DNA of 64,000 nucleotides from Gloeopeniophorella convolvens. Its lineage: Eukaryota; Basidiomycota; Agaricomycetes; Russulales. Under the pieces are notes generated by a model that saw only the letters and a program-made list of their open reading frames with translations, did no database searches and was not told where the DNA came from. Below, one piece after another: positions 21,771 to 33,219 of this stretch. Within the stretch, counting starts at the first letter, position 1. Each line of letters opens with the position of its first letter. A program made the translations under genes and the position numbers. The DNA lies in the NCBI GenBank assembly GCA_022496205.1, contig WTXD01000001.1, forward strand, positions 248,001 to 312,000, written 5' to 3'.

Positions 21771-23510
21771 ATGTCGTCCAGTGCAACCCCAACTCGCAAA
21801 CGACTGTCTCTGCTGCTGCAATCCTCGATAGCGGCAGCGCCATTTGACGGTCCGATAGGGAAAGCAGGCAGGGACGTTCTCCCATACTTTGGTGGTCGCC
21901 AGGGGTCCGAGTCTGCTGGCACCACTGGCTCAGCGATGGATGTCCAGCCTAGTGTAATGCGGTCGCCATTTTCCGAGCTACCGTCAAATCCTTCTCAGGT
22001 CTCCCTCGACAACTCCATCGCACCATCGAGGCCAGCGTCATTGCCCCCCACGAGGAACGAGCTTAATGGCAAGGAGAAGCAAAGGCTGTTAAAGAAGGCG
22101 CGCAAGCTGAGCCAGATTCTCGGAGAACTCCCCCCACAGGAGACCAGCCACATAACTCAGCCCCATCTCATTCAAAGCGGTACACCAGCAACGAAAAGAT
22201 CATCAAGGGACACCCTACTATCTCATCGGCTCGGACGCTCGATCTTTGGTAATGACTCACACTCCGCCCGCTCTCTTCGCCTACCACTTGCCCCTCGCTC
22301 CGCATCAACAAATATCCCTTCCTCTTTACTGCCCGTGCAAGACATCCCAGAAGCGGGCAGCCCCTCCCCTCCATCGATGCCCACCTCTCCGCGCAGCGTC
22401 CAATCTGATCATTCACGTGCCAACTTTCTCGACCTGCGCAGAGCGAAATCGGTGGGCTCTGTGCGTTCTAACGAGAATACGTCGCGAGTGACAACCCTGG
22501 AACGTTCACCCCCCAAGTCTTCGAGTCGTCGCTCGCCTTCCCGTGCTCGTCAAGGACTACTGAATGACTCCGCAAAGCGACGGAGTATTGACAGCATGGT
22601 CACGGAGGATGCTGCTGAGCTCGCGCGAAGGTCAGGAGACAGTTCGGGATCCACCGAGTCTCACAGAAGAGGGATGTTGCCATGGTCGAGAAAGAGAGGG
22701 TCCAAGGACAGCTTTTCTCATCAGCGACACTTCTCCGATGTTGGGAGTCGAGCGGACGTCGCTGCATATGGAATCCAAGCAACCCTATCGGAGACGCAGA
22801 GGAATTTGGGAGTCCGTAGGGGCAGGAAGTTAGCGCAGGTCAGTATGCAAGCGTTAACTGTCTTGTATTTTCACTGAGGTACACGGCAGCTCTTCGGGGC
22901 CGAACCTCCTCCGGCAATGTACACCGTCTCCGCACAGTTAGAGGATATACCTACAGCTTCCAGTGCCACCTCAGGAGAGAGGATTACGACCTTTCTCACA
23001 GTCTCGTCTAGCGATCTTCTCTCGGTCTACTCCAGTCGATCATCGAAGCACCGCTCTTTCTCCAGCCTATCCTCCGCCTCTGTCTCCCTCCCATCTCCCG
23101 AACCTACTGCTGACGGGGCTACGACATCTCGAAGGCCCGGGAGCGACTTGCCTTCCCCTGCCCCCTTCTCTACATTTGCGACTGATGGGGATAGCACCGC
23201 GCTCGCTGCGGCCACTCCGCAAACGCAAACTGGACCGAGTGACAACGCCTATTTCCGCCAGCGTCGACTGCGGGCCGCTAAGCTGTCTCGGTTCTTCGGC
23301 GTTGGTTATAATGACATATCTGAGCCGATAAGCACAACCACATCGCAGCGTCGAGCCGAAGCCGAAGCCGCAGCATCGCCTGCAGAGGTGGACATCAGAA
23401 TACAGGAGCGGAGTTGGTTCTGGAACCGTGGAGAGAGCGGTCGAGATGGTGCCCATGAGGCCGATTTGAACGACGTTATAGCGCTCTTGCGGCAGATGCC
23501 AAGGGCGTAG
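21771..23510 (+). CDS. Conserved fungal protein of unknown function, Ser/Arg/Pro-rich
   Basis: Not recognised as a named family. Two exons, 21771-22838 and 22890-23510, joined across a 51-base intron (donor GTCAGT, acceptor GGCAG), give 562 residues. Mostly low-complexity Ser, Pro and Arg with many possible phosphorylation sites (SPPS, RRSPSR), so probably disordered and cytosolic. Three more structured islands stand out: a basic helix KQRLLKKARKLSQILGELPP near residue 105, KLAQ|LFGAEPPPAM at the splice junction, and RRLRAAKLSRFFGVGYNDIS in the second half. The last 20 residues (DLNDVIALLRQM) look helical. No signal peptide or membrane segment. The islands suggest short binding motifs; function unknown. 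Confidence 0.72.
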
Positions 23511-23962
23511 AAACCCTATCTCATTCTGCCGACTTTGCCGGGAGCAATTGGAACGCCACCGAACTAATCCCCGTACGTAAATATGCATGTAGCCCTCCCT
23601 CAATAGTTCTAGGTTTAAACTATCAGTGGGTTGTCCTCTCCCCGCCCCTCCCCCGAGGACTCATCTCGGGTGCTCTGTGCCCACACGGATGACAGACTTT
23701 GTGCTCAGGGCCGATCATAGGTCCCTTATAACGGAACGACTGTCCTCCGTTGCTGAGGTCCGCAAATTGAGGAGACTGCATAGGCCCTGGCCGTGGACTG
23801 GCATGAGTGCCAGTGGATCATGGATCACACGTGATCGTACACAATCTATAGAAGCTGGACTCGTCGGGATCCGCGGCTTCAGAAAGTTCACTGGGCCCGC
23901 CGTTCCCTGCAATTCACTTCTTCCACCAGGTCAAAGATCGACGTTCAACTTCAGCCCCGACG
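23511..23962. other. Intergenic region, no gene seen
   Basis: Between two tandem plus-strand genes. No supported coding frame or structured element was found; presumed 3'UTR followed by the promoter of the TTL-family gene. Confidence 0.5.
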
Positions 23963-25488
23963 ATGGACATTACAATCGCTGTGTCCTGGCCTTCTGCCCC
24001 TCTCACTGACTCCCTCGTCAGAAAGGCACTGCTGGCGCTTCCAACTATCAGTGATTCATGTATCCAAACTACCCTGCCTCAAAGCTATAACAAGCTCTTG
24101 CAGTGGTCTACATATGACGAGATCAATCATGCCTTGGCTCATTCTGATACCAATCGCGTTCTCTCCTCGTCATATGTCATCCGAAAGGCCCTGATACGAA
24201 AACACTTTCTTTCACGCTGCCTCCATTCGTATCTAACGAAGCATCCTGATTCTGTTCTTCGGGTGGCAGTTCCAAGGACCTGGGACATAGAGATATCTTT
24301 TGCAGACGAACTAGATGAATTGTGGGCGGACGAGCTTTGGGAACTCTCCAACGATCTAGAGAGCGCAAAGCCCTCGCAAGATAGCCGCTGGTGGATCCTC
24401 AAACCCGGCATGGCGGATCGCGGTCAAGGAATTAGACTGTTTGATTCCAAGGAAAGCCTCCAGCGGATCCTGGAAGAATTCGAGGAATCCGATGATGATG
24501 AGAACGATTCTGGTGATGGTGCTTCCCCTGATGCAGACTCTACCAATGATACGTCTGTCGTGATCTCACAACTTCGCCACTTTGTCATTCAGGTGATTGA
24601 TCCCGCGCTCCTTGCGTACCGCTCGTTCCTCACTCCGTGATCAAGGAATATCTGCCTAATCCACTCCTGCTTGATCCCCGTGAGATTCCTCTAGGAGACG
24701 GCCGTGGACTCCCTGTTGGTGGGCTTCAAGGTCATAAAGTCTGTATCCCGATCCTCCGGTGTCGTGCCTCATCTGATCCGTGCAGTAGTTTCACCTTCGA
24801 GCATATTGCGTCGCATCTGGAGATCTTACGCTCTATCTTTATACTCGGATACTGGCCCTATTTTCTTCAAAGCCTTACGCATCACCCGCTCATCCGAGTG
24901 AAGGCGACGAGTCGGCTGGTATCGATCTTGCCCCTCATTTGACCAATACATCGCTGCAAGTACACAGAGGGGAGGAAGGCGTAAGACTTCTCAATGAACT
25001 GCTTGGCTGCCACATATTGTCAACCCAAGAGAGCTCAAGCGCGCATATACTGACATCGGACCGTCTCGCCGAGATCCAAGACCAAATTGCGGGTGCCCTC
25101 GCCGAGACATTCAAGGCCGCACTTCAGTTACCCATTCATTTTCAGGTGCGATCACATTTGCCGAGAGCGCATCCTCAGTGTTGAAGTGTTGGCCTGTCGG
25201 CAGCCTCTGGCGAATGCTTTCGAGCTATACGGGGTTGACTTCCTCGTTGGATACGTCCCGTCGTCTCCGCAGTTCAAAATCCAAGTCAAGCTGCTTGAAA
25301 TCAACGCAGAGCCAGCAATCGAACTCACAGGCCCGAGACTCACATGGATCCTGGAAGATCTCTTCAAGTCCATGGCGCAGGTCTGCGTCGATCCGTTCAT
25401 CAGGGATGTGCCGTTGGAAACGTGGGCGGTCGGCGAAACGAGGCATTTCCTTAGGAATTGTCTTCAAGCAAAAGTCAGAGGATTCTGA
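23963..25488 (+). CDS. Tubulin-tyrosine ligase family (ATP-grasp) protein
   Basis: Predicted ATP-dependent amino-acid ligase of the TTL family; the substrate could be tubulin or another protein. Exons 23963-24592, 24646-24738, 24789-25145 and 25204-25488 give 454 residues. ATP-grasp signatures include WWILKPGMADRGQGIRLF (nucleotide-binding Lys and Gly-rich turn), FVIQEYLPNPLLL, GHKFHLRAYCV, and a C-terminal FELYGVDFLV...QVKLLEINAEPAIELTG with the metal-binding E-x-N. All key positions seem present. The third acceptor is a CAGTAG where the second AG fits the frame. It converges on the phosphoglycerate dehydrogenase gene. Confidence 0.9.
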
Positions 25489-25718
25489 CGCGGTAGAGCA
25501 GGACAATGCTACAATGCACACGCTGTGGATGATTTATATGGTACAGATTCTACGTTTACTTGTAGGTGGAAAGTCCCAGTTGAGTGGGAATCTGAGGTAC
25601 AGTTGAGTGGATTCCTCTTCGTAAGCTTGGGACCACGGTCCGCGCGACCGTCTCACGACATAAGTTGAATTTTGGCGAGGTAAGGCTGAACATGTGTCTA
25701 CAGGGAGTTGACGAGCAT

Positions 25719-27186
25719 TCATGCCAGTAGACGCGTCAGGATATTTGCGCTCGTCTTGCTGATCATCTCCCGTAGTCGATTGACGTCCTGCGGGCTAACG
25801 TCGGCAATGTCCGCCATGAGGTATGCGGTGTCGCCCTTGGAGTCTGAATATTGCTTTTCCACATTGTACGGCGAGAGCACCTCGTTGACTTGCTTGAGCA
25901 CACCAGGCCGATTGACGTGGACATGGCAGATGCGAACGTGGTCGGGCTGCTCCGCTGTGATCGCCCGCAGGTCCACTTCGGGGAAGTTGACAGCACCAAC
26001 TGTTGCGCCAAAATTGAGGTAACGAGTGAGGGAGCCGGCGACCTCCTCGCCGATCATCCTCTGTGCCTCTTCGGTGGAGCCTCCGATATGCGGGGTCAGG
26101 ATGACGTTCTTCAGCGCGCGCAACTCGCTAGCCCACGGGTTCAACTGGTCGTCGAATGGTGAGCCGTTGGCACCAGGTTCGTGAGGGTAAACATCGAGAG
26201 CAGCACCAGCTATGTGCCCGGCCTGCACGGCCTTGATAAGCTCGGGGATGTCGACAACGCCGCCGCGCGCGTTGTTAATGAGGTATGAGCCCTTCTTCAT
26301 CTGCGCGAGCTGTATGCCAGAAATCATGTTCATGGTCTCTGGGAGCTCCGGTACATGAATGGTGACAAAGTCGGATTGCGAGAGAAGCGAAGACAGCGAC
26401 TCGAGCTGGCGGGCGGAGCCGAGGGGCATGAGGTTGACGACGTCGTAGAACTGGACGCGCATCCCGAACGCTTCCGCGAGTACAGAGAGCTGGGAGCCGA
26501 TGTGACCGTAGCCTATGATGCCAAGCGTCTTGCCACGGATTTCCCAGCAGTTCTTGGACTGCTTGTTCCAGACGCCCTGGCGCATCTCGTAGCCGCGCTC
26601 AAAGTACTGGCGCGCTAGCGCGATGACTTCGGACATGACGAGCTCTGCCACGGAGCGCGAGTTGGAGAAGGGCGAATTGAAGACCGGGATGCCGGCCTTC
26701 GAGGCAGTGACGAGGTCGACCTGATTCGTGCCGATACAGAAGCACCCAATGACAAGCAGCTGGGGGAACATGGCCGGTGGGAAATGAGCATGGGGCTGAG
26801 CTGGCATGTGTGAACAAGAACCTTACCTTGGAGGCAGCCTTGATCACGCGCTCCGTGATCTTTGTTTTGCTGCGAATGCCAATAGCGTGGTACTGGCCGA
26901 TCCGTTCGACGAGGTCATCTTCGTTCATCGCCTTGGTGTGGTGATCGACGCGCCAGCCGTTGGATTCGAAGGTTTTGACGGCATCGGGGCTGATGTTCTC
27001 GAGGAGAAGCAGACGGAGATCCTCGTTCTCGATCGGATGAAGCACCTTTGGCTGGCGGACATTGGTAGAGGAAGCGAGTGAGTTCCGGCGAAGTCGTTCC
27101 TGAATTGCGGAGCCCGTCGTCGGCGAGACGGAGACGGCGTGCGCGGCGGAGTAGGAGGAAGACGGGATCGCTATGGGGCTCGACAT
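25719..27186 (-). CDS. SER3: D-3-phosphoglycerate dehydrogenase
   Basis: Oxidises 3-phosphoglycerate to 3-phosphohydroxypyruvate with NAD, the first step of serine synthesis, in the cytosol. Exons 27186-26827 and 26759-25719, joined across a 67-base intron (donor GTAAGG, acceptor CCCCAG), give 466 residues (yeast Ser3 469). The Rossmann motif GIIGYGHIGSQL, the catalytic Arg in NNARGGVVD, and the catalytic His in TPHIGGSTEEA are visible. The last 75 residues form an ACT domain (VRICHVHVNRPGVLKQVNEVL), the usual serine-sensing module. Divergent from HIS7 over 144 bases, suggesting joint amino-acid control. Confidence 0.97.
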
Positions 27187-27330
27187 GGCAGCAGCGAGCA
27201 GGTGTGCAGATCGTTGGGGGACCGAGTCAGGGCGAGAGCAAGGGGATTATATAGGGCCAGAGACCACCGTCTGGCAAATTTCAGCTTCTGAGAGCACGAG
27301 CATCCCTGCGCTGCTGGCCTTCCCACGCCG
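27187..27330. promoter_or_regulatory. Bidirectional promoter of SER3 and HIS7
   Basis: One hundred and forty-four bases between two divergent amino-acid biosynthesis genes. It contains CGAGTCA at 27223-27229, one mismatch from the Gcn4/AP-1 site TGAGTCA, and a weak TATA-like ATTATATAG near 27246. Common general-amino-acid control is a reasonable inference, not shown. Confidence 0.5.
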
Positions 27331-29093
27331 ATGGGTCTCTTTCTCCTTGATTATGGTGCCGGGAACGTGCAGAGCCTCGCGAACACCCTCGAGAGGCTCG
27401 GACACTCCTTTCGGTGGATCGCCTCGCCAGCAGACTTTGACCAGGCATCCGTGAGCACGCTACTTTTCTGTCCCTGTCTTTTTCCCACATTTATCGGATA
27501 TCCCAGAGCCTGATCTTTCCAGGCGTCGGCGCCTTTCAGACCGCCGTCGACGGCCTCGTCGAGCGCGGCTTTCTCGAGCCTCTGCGACAGTACATCGCCT
27601 CTGGCCGGCCTTACTTCGGGATATGCATCGGCATGCAGGTGCTCTTCCAGTCCTCTGCCGAGGGTGCAGCACCTGGTCTCGGTCTCATCCCAAGCGCGAT
27701 CGGCGCCTTCTCCAGCCAAGAGAAGACCGTGCCCCACATGGGCTGGAACTCTGTGCACCTCCTTGACTCGGAGCACAAGTCTGACGAGGGCCTCGACGAG
27801 GCCCTCCACTACTACTTTGTGCACTCGTATCGCGCGACGTACGACCCGCAAGGCAACCCAGACGCCGCACAGTGGGTGCACTCGGTCACGCAGTACGGCC
27901 AGGAGGTCTTCGTCGCGTCCGTGCGCAAGGACAACGTCTTTGGCTGCCAGTTCCACCCCGAAAAGTCCGGCGACGCCGGCCTGCGGCTCCTCGACACATG
28001 GCTACGCGAACCTGCCGCCGCGCGCTCGCATGCACCACCCACACCGCGTGTGCCCTTCCCGCCGCGGCCCAAGGACGGCTTCACGAAGCGCATCATCGCG
28101 TGCATGGACGTGCGCGCGAACGACCAGGGCGATCTGGTCGTCACCAAGGGCGACCAATACGATGTGCGCGAGAAGGCCCCCGCGCCCACGACCGCCGCAC
28201 CCCTCACGGTCGCAGTCGACGGCGCGGTGCGCAACCTCGGCAAGCCGGTCGCGCTCGCGGCGCGCTACTACGCCGCGGGCGCGGACGAGCTCGCGCTGCT
28301 GAACATCACATCCTTCCGGCACTCGCCGCTGCGCGACCAGCCGATGCTCGCCGTCGTGCGCGCGGCCGCGGCGGCCGTGTTCGTCCCGCTCACCATCGGC
28401 GGCGGCATCCGCGCGACGGTCGACCCGGACGGCACGCCGCGGACCGCGCTCGAGGTCGCCGGCGCGTACTTCCGCGCGGGCGCGGACAAGGTGAGCATCG
28501 GGAGCGAGGCGGTGCTCGCGGTCGAGCGCCTGCGCGCGGCGGGCGGGCGCGGCGACGGCGCGAGCGCGATCGAGGCGATCGCGCGCGTGTACGGCCGCCA
28601 GGCGGTCGTCGTGTCGGTCGACCCGCGGCGTGTGTACGTCGACGCGGCGGCGTACGACGGCCCACGCGCGGGAGAGCTCGTGCGCGGCGCCGGGGAGGAG
28701 GAGGGCAAGGCGTGGTGGTACCAGTGCACGGTGTCGGGCGGGCGCGAGGCGCGTGACCTGTCTGTCGTCGAGCTCGCGCGCGGGGTGGAGACGCTCGGCG
28801 CGGGCGAGATCCTGCTGAACAGCATCGACCGGGACGGGACGGGGCGTGGGTTCGACCTGGACCTCGTGCGCCTCGTGCGCAAGAACGTCCGCATCCCTGT
28901 CGTTGCGAGCAGCGGCGCGGGAAATGCGCAGCACTTTGTGGACGTGTTCGAGAAGACCGGAGTAGAGGCGGCGCTGGCAGCGGGCATCTTTCACCGCGGG
29001 GAGGTGGGAATAGATGAGGTCAAGGGCGCACTCGTTGCGGCGGGCGTCAGTGCTAGAAAGTTTAACAACCGTACAGTTCAGGAAGCCAGATAG
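27331..29093 (+). CDS. HIS7: Imidazole glycerol phosphate synthase (hisH-hisF fusion)
   Basis: Fifth step of histidine synthesis: converts PRFAR and glutamine-derived ammonia to imidazole glycerol phosphate and AICAR. Exons 27331-27450 and 27507-29093 give 568 residues (yeast His7 552). The N-terminal glutaminase has LLDYGAGNVQSLANTLERLG, FPGVGAF, the nucleophile Cys80 in FGICIGMQ, and the His/Glu of FGCQFHPEKSG. The C-terminal cyclase barrel has KRIIACMDVRAND with the catalytic Asp, LTIGGGIR, DKVSIGSEAV, ILLNSIDRDGTGRGFD and VVASSGAGNAQHF. From about 28080 to 28900 the base composition jumps to very high GC with nearly every third position G or C, unlike the first part of the gene and its neighbours. 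Confidence 0.97.
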
Positions 29094-29609
29094 GAGGCTG
29101 GTTTGGTTTCATGTACACGAGTCCACGATTCGGATTGATCTCAGCAGTAATATGGGATGACATATACAGGACGCTAAACTAACCGCCTTGAACCGGGACG
29201 TACAGTAGCAACGCAAAACCTACATAGGAACATCCCCGATTATTCCGGACAAAGGAAGAGCTGATATGAGGGCGCATCGGGGGGAGGGGGGAGGGGAGGG
29301 GGGGGGGGCTGGTAATAAAACAGTCAAAAAGGTCGAAAGTCGGTTATACACACTCGTGGTGGTTTGATTTGAACAAGCGGGGAAGAAACGTAGGCGGATC
29401 GATAACGCAGACTAAGCAAGGGGCAATACATCAAGTTCGAGGTATAGTCCGGTTGCAAAGGGAGCGGGCGTAAAGAAGCCGAAATACAGATACCGGGATA
29501 TCTCAAAGATTGACAAAGGGGTCTTGAGAGAAGAATCCGAGTCCGAGCGTTTGGGGGAGGAGCAATCAGCCCCCTTGGCAAAGTGGAAAAAGAGGGTATC
29601 ATGACGAGA
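29094..29609. other. Convergent intergenic region of HIS7 and Pal1
   Basis: The two genes end towards each other; the region holds both 3'UTRs and the G-rich tract listed separately. No coding potential seen. Confidence 0.5.
29279..29308 (+). repeat. G-rich tract able to form a G-quadruplex
   Basis: Four runs of 6, 6, 4 and 11 guanines are separated by single adenines (29279-29284, 29286-29291, 29293-29296, 29298-29308). Single-base loops make this a strong quadruplex pattern. It lies between convergent genes, where it might influence termination; that is inference. Confidence 0.7.
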
Positions 29610-31121
29610 CTACTTGCTGCCACGAACGACGCCCCTGACCTTCTTCAGGATGCTGGTCTTGCGACCGAGTCCACCGCCAGGGGTGGTGGGGCTGGCGGCT
29701 GATCCGTACTGAGTATCAAAGTAACCGTCCGACCCAGGGCTGGCGGGGGTCGTGGGGAGGTCCTTTGCTCGATCGTCGACGTAAACGTACGGCTCCATTG
29801 GCGATGTCGGAGAAGTGTCTCCACGACCATTGCGGGTGAAGCGACCTAAGAGCGAGTTTTGACGACGGTGAGTTGGACGACCGGGGCCGCCACTTTCGGT
29901 GGAGGAGGTGGGGGAGGGCGCACCATCAGAGGGCGCGCCCATCTCGTCGAAACCGACGGGCACGTTGGGAGAATCGCGCATCTTACGTATGCGCTGCATG
30001 AGGGACTTGTTACGACCGAGGTTGGCCCCACCCGAGCCGGGGGAGGGAGGTGCACCCGTTGATTCTAGCGCATCACCGACGAATATGGGTTGTGGAGGGG
30101 GGATGTTGGGCCGCCCTGAACCACGTGGACGGGATGTGGGGTCGTCGCGAGCCCGTCTTCCGTTGGTACGGGATTCCTTGGCTGAGGGGTTGCCGTTAGT
30201 GATGGGACCATCAGCCTCGCCTGCACCGGCGAAAAATTCTTCATAAGGTTCAGGCTCATGGATACCCCAGGCCTCGGCGATGGCGTCGACCTTTTTCTTG
30301 GGGGCTTCGGAGTAATAGGAGGTATACTGGTTGGAGGGCGCCGGGGGAAGACGAATGGGCTCGGCAGAGGGGTATGAGGCGTTGTATGTGAGAGCAGGGG
30401 CGACAGGGACCTGGTCTTCTTTATCGCGGTAGCGAGCGGCAACCTCTTCGTCTTCGGCGTTTATCGAAGTCCACGCGTACATGGGAGCCTTTGTGCGGTG
30501 CCTGTTGCGCGAGGGAGCACATGCGTCAAACGGCCCATCGTGATGGAACACTGGATCAAGTGGGAGGTGAGAGGATTGCTCAAGAACAAGAGAGCCGAAG
30601 AGGACGACATACTCGGGCCAACGCCGGTGAAATCAAGGCGATCAATAACGTCCGCGTGGACCGATGTTTTCTTGGACTTTGAGCGGGCAAGCTTTGCCTT
30701 GTCTGACGGGACCGAGTCAGAGGAGTGGGAGCGTCGTGCGGCGGGCTGAGGACGAGGGGCGGCATTCGCAGACGAGCTGTTACGAGTATGAGTAAGCGCT
30801 GGAGGACGACGGAAGGAAGAGGACGCACGATACGCCGGTGGTCTGGCTGCGACTGGGGCGGGTGCGAGAAGGGATGTCTGCAGAGCGAGGAGGGGCGTGG
30901 GTCTGCTGCGAGTCCATGCGGGGCGCGGATCTGAGGGTTGGCTGGGGCTGAGTGCGGGAGCGGGTGCGGGAGGGCGTGGGATTCTTCGGGGGGAGGGGCG
31001 GCGGGGTCGGGTCTGCGAAGGGGTCTGGTTGTGTGCGGTGGCGGGTCGTGTGGCGGAGAGAGGGCTGAGAGGGGGGCAGCTGAGGCTGAGGAGGCTGAGG
31101 ACGGGCGACGTTGGACATCAT
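29610..31121 (-). CDS. Pal1-family cell morphology protein
   Basis: Homologue of fission yeast Pal1, a cortical protein of growing tips and endocytic sites. Exons 31121-30829, 30776-30613 and 30550-29610 give 465 residues. A Pro-rich N-terminus with DPFADPTPPPLPPK precedes the diagnostic Pal1 core KKTSVHADVIDRLDFTGVGP|MFHHDGPFDACAPSRN, continuing to KAPMYAW and ending in a Ser/Pro-rich tail with a basic C-terminus (KKVRGVVRGSK). The first intron uses donor GTGCGT after ...TTGVS; a nearby GTATCG would not keep the frame. Two adjacent ATG codons could start translation. The start is 108 bases from the desaturase start on the other strand. Confidence 0.92.
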
Positions 31122-31229
31122 CGTGGCCGCTTGCTCAATAAATTCAATTCGGCTTACTCCGTCTTGGCACCCGTCCTCTTATTTATCGCTTTCCTTATCC
31201 AGCTTCCCGCGCCACTTCCAATTCATCCA
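31122..31229. promoter_or_regulatory. Very short bidirectional promoter of Pal1 and desaturase
   Basis: The start codons are only 108 bases apart, the tightest head-to-head spacing in the window. The sequence is pyrimidine-rich on the plus strand with short AT runs (CAATAAATTC) but no clear consensus box. Confidence 0.55.
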
Positions 31230-33022
31230 ATGAGCGCCCTCAACACCCGCAACGCCATCGCCCAACGCATCCTCGACGGCGAGCTCCTCTTCGTCCTCAA
31301 CGGCACCTTATTCGCGTGCCCCACCAATGGCTCTCTGCCCACCCAGGCGGCGCCCTCACCATCCTCCACTTCATCGGGCGCGACGCCACTGACGAAGTGC
31401 AGGCATACCATCCGGACCATGTCCTCAAGAAAATGACGGCCTACTCCCAGGGCCCCGTGCAGCTCTCAGGTGACACCTGGGCCCCCCTCTTGCCTCCTAT
31501 AGCCACGGGCTGGGTCAGGAAGCCTGCCACAGACGGCTCGCTCCACTGGCACAACGAAGCTGTCCCTGAGTACTCGTCAGAGAACACGGCCCTCTCGCCC
31601 TCTTCCCAGATTCTCCTTGTCAAGAAGGCCGAGGCTCCCACTGCTTCCGGTCCGTCACTGGCTTCGATAGAGCCACCATCAACAGACTTGTCACTCAAGA
31701 TCCAGTCCCAGCACTCGGCTGCCTATAAGGAGCTCCACAGCCGCGTTGTCGCAGCCGGCCTGTACGACACCCGCTACATATCTGGCTACGGTCCAGAAGT
31801 TGCCCGCTATCTCCTCTGCGTGGTCTCCTCCCATCTCTTCTACCAACACCGCTGGTTCTTCCTCAGCGCCGTCGCTTTGGGAGCCCTCTGGCACCAGCTT
31901 GTCTTTACGTGCCATGATCTCGGCCATGGTGGCGTCACGCACAACTGGTACAAGGACCGTTTGATAGCTATCTTCCTCACAGACTTTGTCGGAGGACTCA
32001 GCATTGGCTGGTGGGTTAACGTACGTGCAACCTCTTCTCTGAGTGACGCGCGCTCATGGCTATGGTCACAAAGAATCACAACGTTCACCATGGTGTGCCT
32101 TTTCCTCACCTGTACCCCACTTTGCGCCTAACGTTTTTTCCGCAGTTGTCACGAACCACCCGTCTCAGTGCGTTGCTCTCGCAGCACACGCATACGTCTT
32201 TTCCTGACCGAGCGTTCCAGCGATCCCGACGTTCAACACCTCCCTTTCTTCGCCATAACCCCCGCATTCTTCAAGTCGCTATACTCTTCGTATTACAAGC
32301 GCGAGCTTACCTTCGATGCCTTTTCGCGATCTGTTATTGCTGTGCAACATCGTCTCTTTTACGCCATCATGTCTCTGGCTCGCTTCAACCTTTATCGCTT
32401 GTCATATCACCATCTTTGGATCACGCGCAACGAGCCGAGTAAGGCTCGCGGCGGCCGGTGGGTATGGTGGCTCGAGGTCCTCTCCATTTGCGGCTTCCTC
32501 TATTGGTACGGCGGCGTCCTCTGCGGATGCGGCTCATGGCAGAAGGGCCTGATGTACCTCCTCGTGAGCAACATGGTCCCAAGCCCATTGCACGTCCAGG
32601 TACTCCAGCTATCCTTTCTCCTGTAGTCTGTTCCTCACCTGACCGCGATCATCCAGATCGTACTGTCACACTATTCACGCTCCACGGCCGATCTCGGGCC
32701 GACGGAATCCTTCCCCCACCGCCAGCTTCGTACGACCACTGACGTTGTCTGCCATCCGTCCGTGGAGTTCCTCCACGGTGGCCTCCATTTACAAGTCACC
32801 CATCACCTCTTCCCCCGTCTTCCACGGCACAATCTCAAGGAGGCGAGCCACCTTGTCAAAGAGTTTGCAAAGGAGCAGGGTTTGGAATACGCGGAGTTTG
32901 GTTTCCTTGAGGGAAATGGTGAGGTTCAGGGCACTCTTCGAGGTGTAGCGAATCAGTGGAAGATCATGAAAATGGTCGCGGATGCGGAGATCTTCGAGGC
33001 TATGGACCCGAAAAAGAACTAG
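31230..33022 (+). CDS. Cytochrome b5-fused delta-8 sphingolipid desaturase, apparent frameshift
   Basis: Front-end desaturase of the ER membrane that introduces a double bond in the long-chain base of ceramides. Exons: 31230-32020, 32074-32092 (19 bases), 32146-32167 (22), 32221-32599, 32657-33022; about 524 residues if the frameshift is bridged. The cytochrome b5 part has the haem motif HPGG; the three histidine boxes are HDLGH, HNVHH and QVTHH, all intact, with membrane segments between. The first 28 codons (RILDGELLFVLNGTLF) lie in a different frame from VPHQWLSAHPGGALTILHF, with the break at about 31308-31316. No intron of normal size fits, and one missing base would explain it, so this is either a sequencing error or a broken allele. 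Everything downstream is open and conserved. Confidence 0.85.
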
Positions 33023-33219
33023 ATATAGATTTTACGAGGATGTATACCACGAGCTGGACTCCCCCATCTCAGCGGATATCGATCTCAGACGCCAACGTCG
33101 CAGCCGAAGAGCAAGATGTGTGCATACGGGCATGTATTGCGTAGATCCGGGCAAGACCCGAGTTTTGGAATGTGGACATGGCAAAGCATAGAAAAGAGCA
33201 GTGAGTAATAAGTACATGA

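Noticed and set aside
28002..28994. 330-codon minus-strand open frame, Arg/Ala/His-rich
   Set aside because: It lies wholly antisense to the hisF half of HIS7 and exists because that DNA is extremely GC-rich and so nearly free of stops in all frames.
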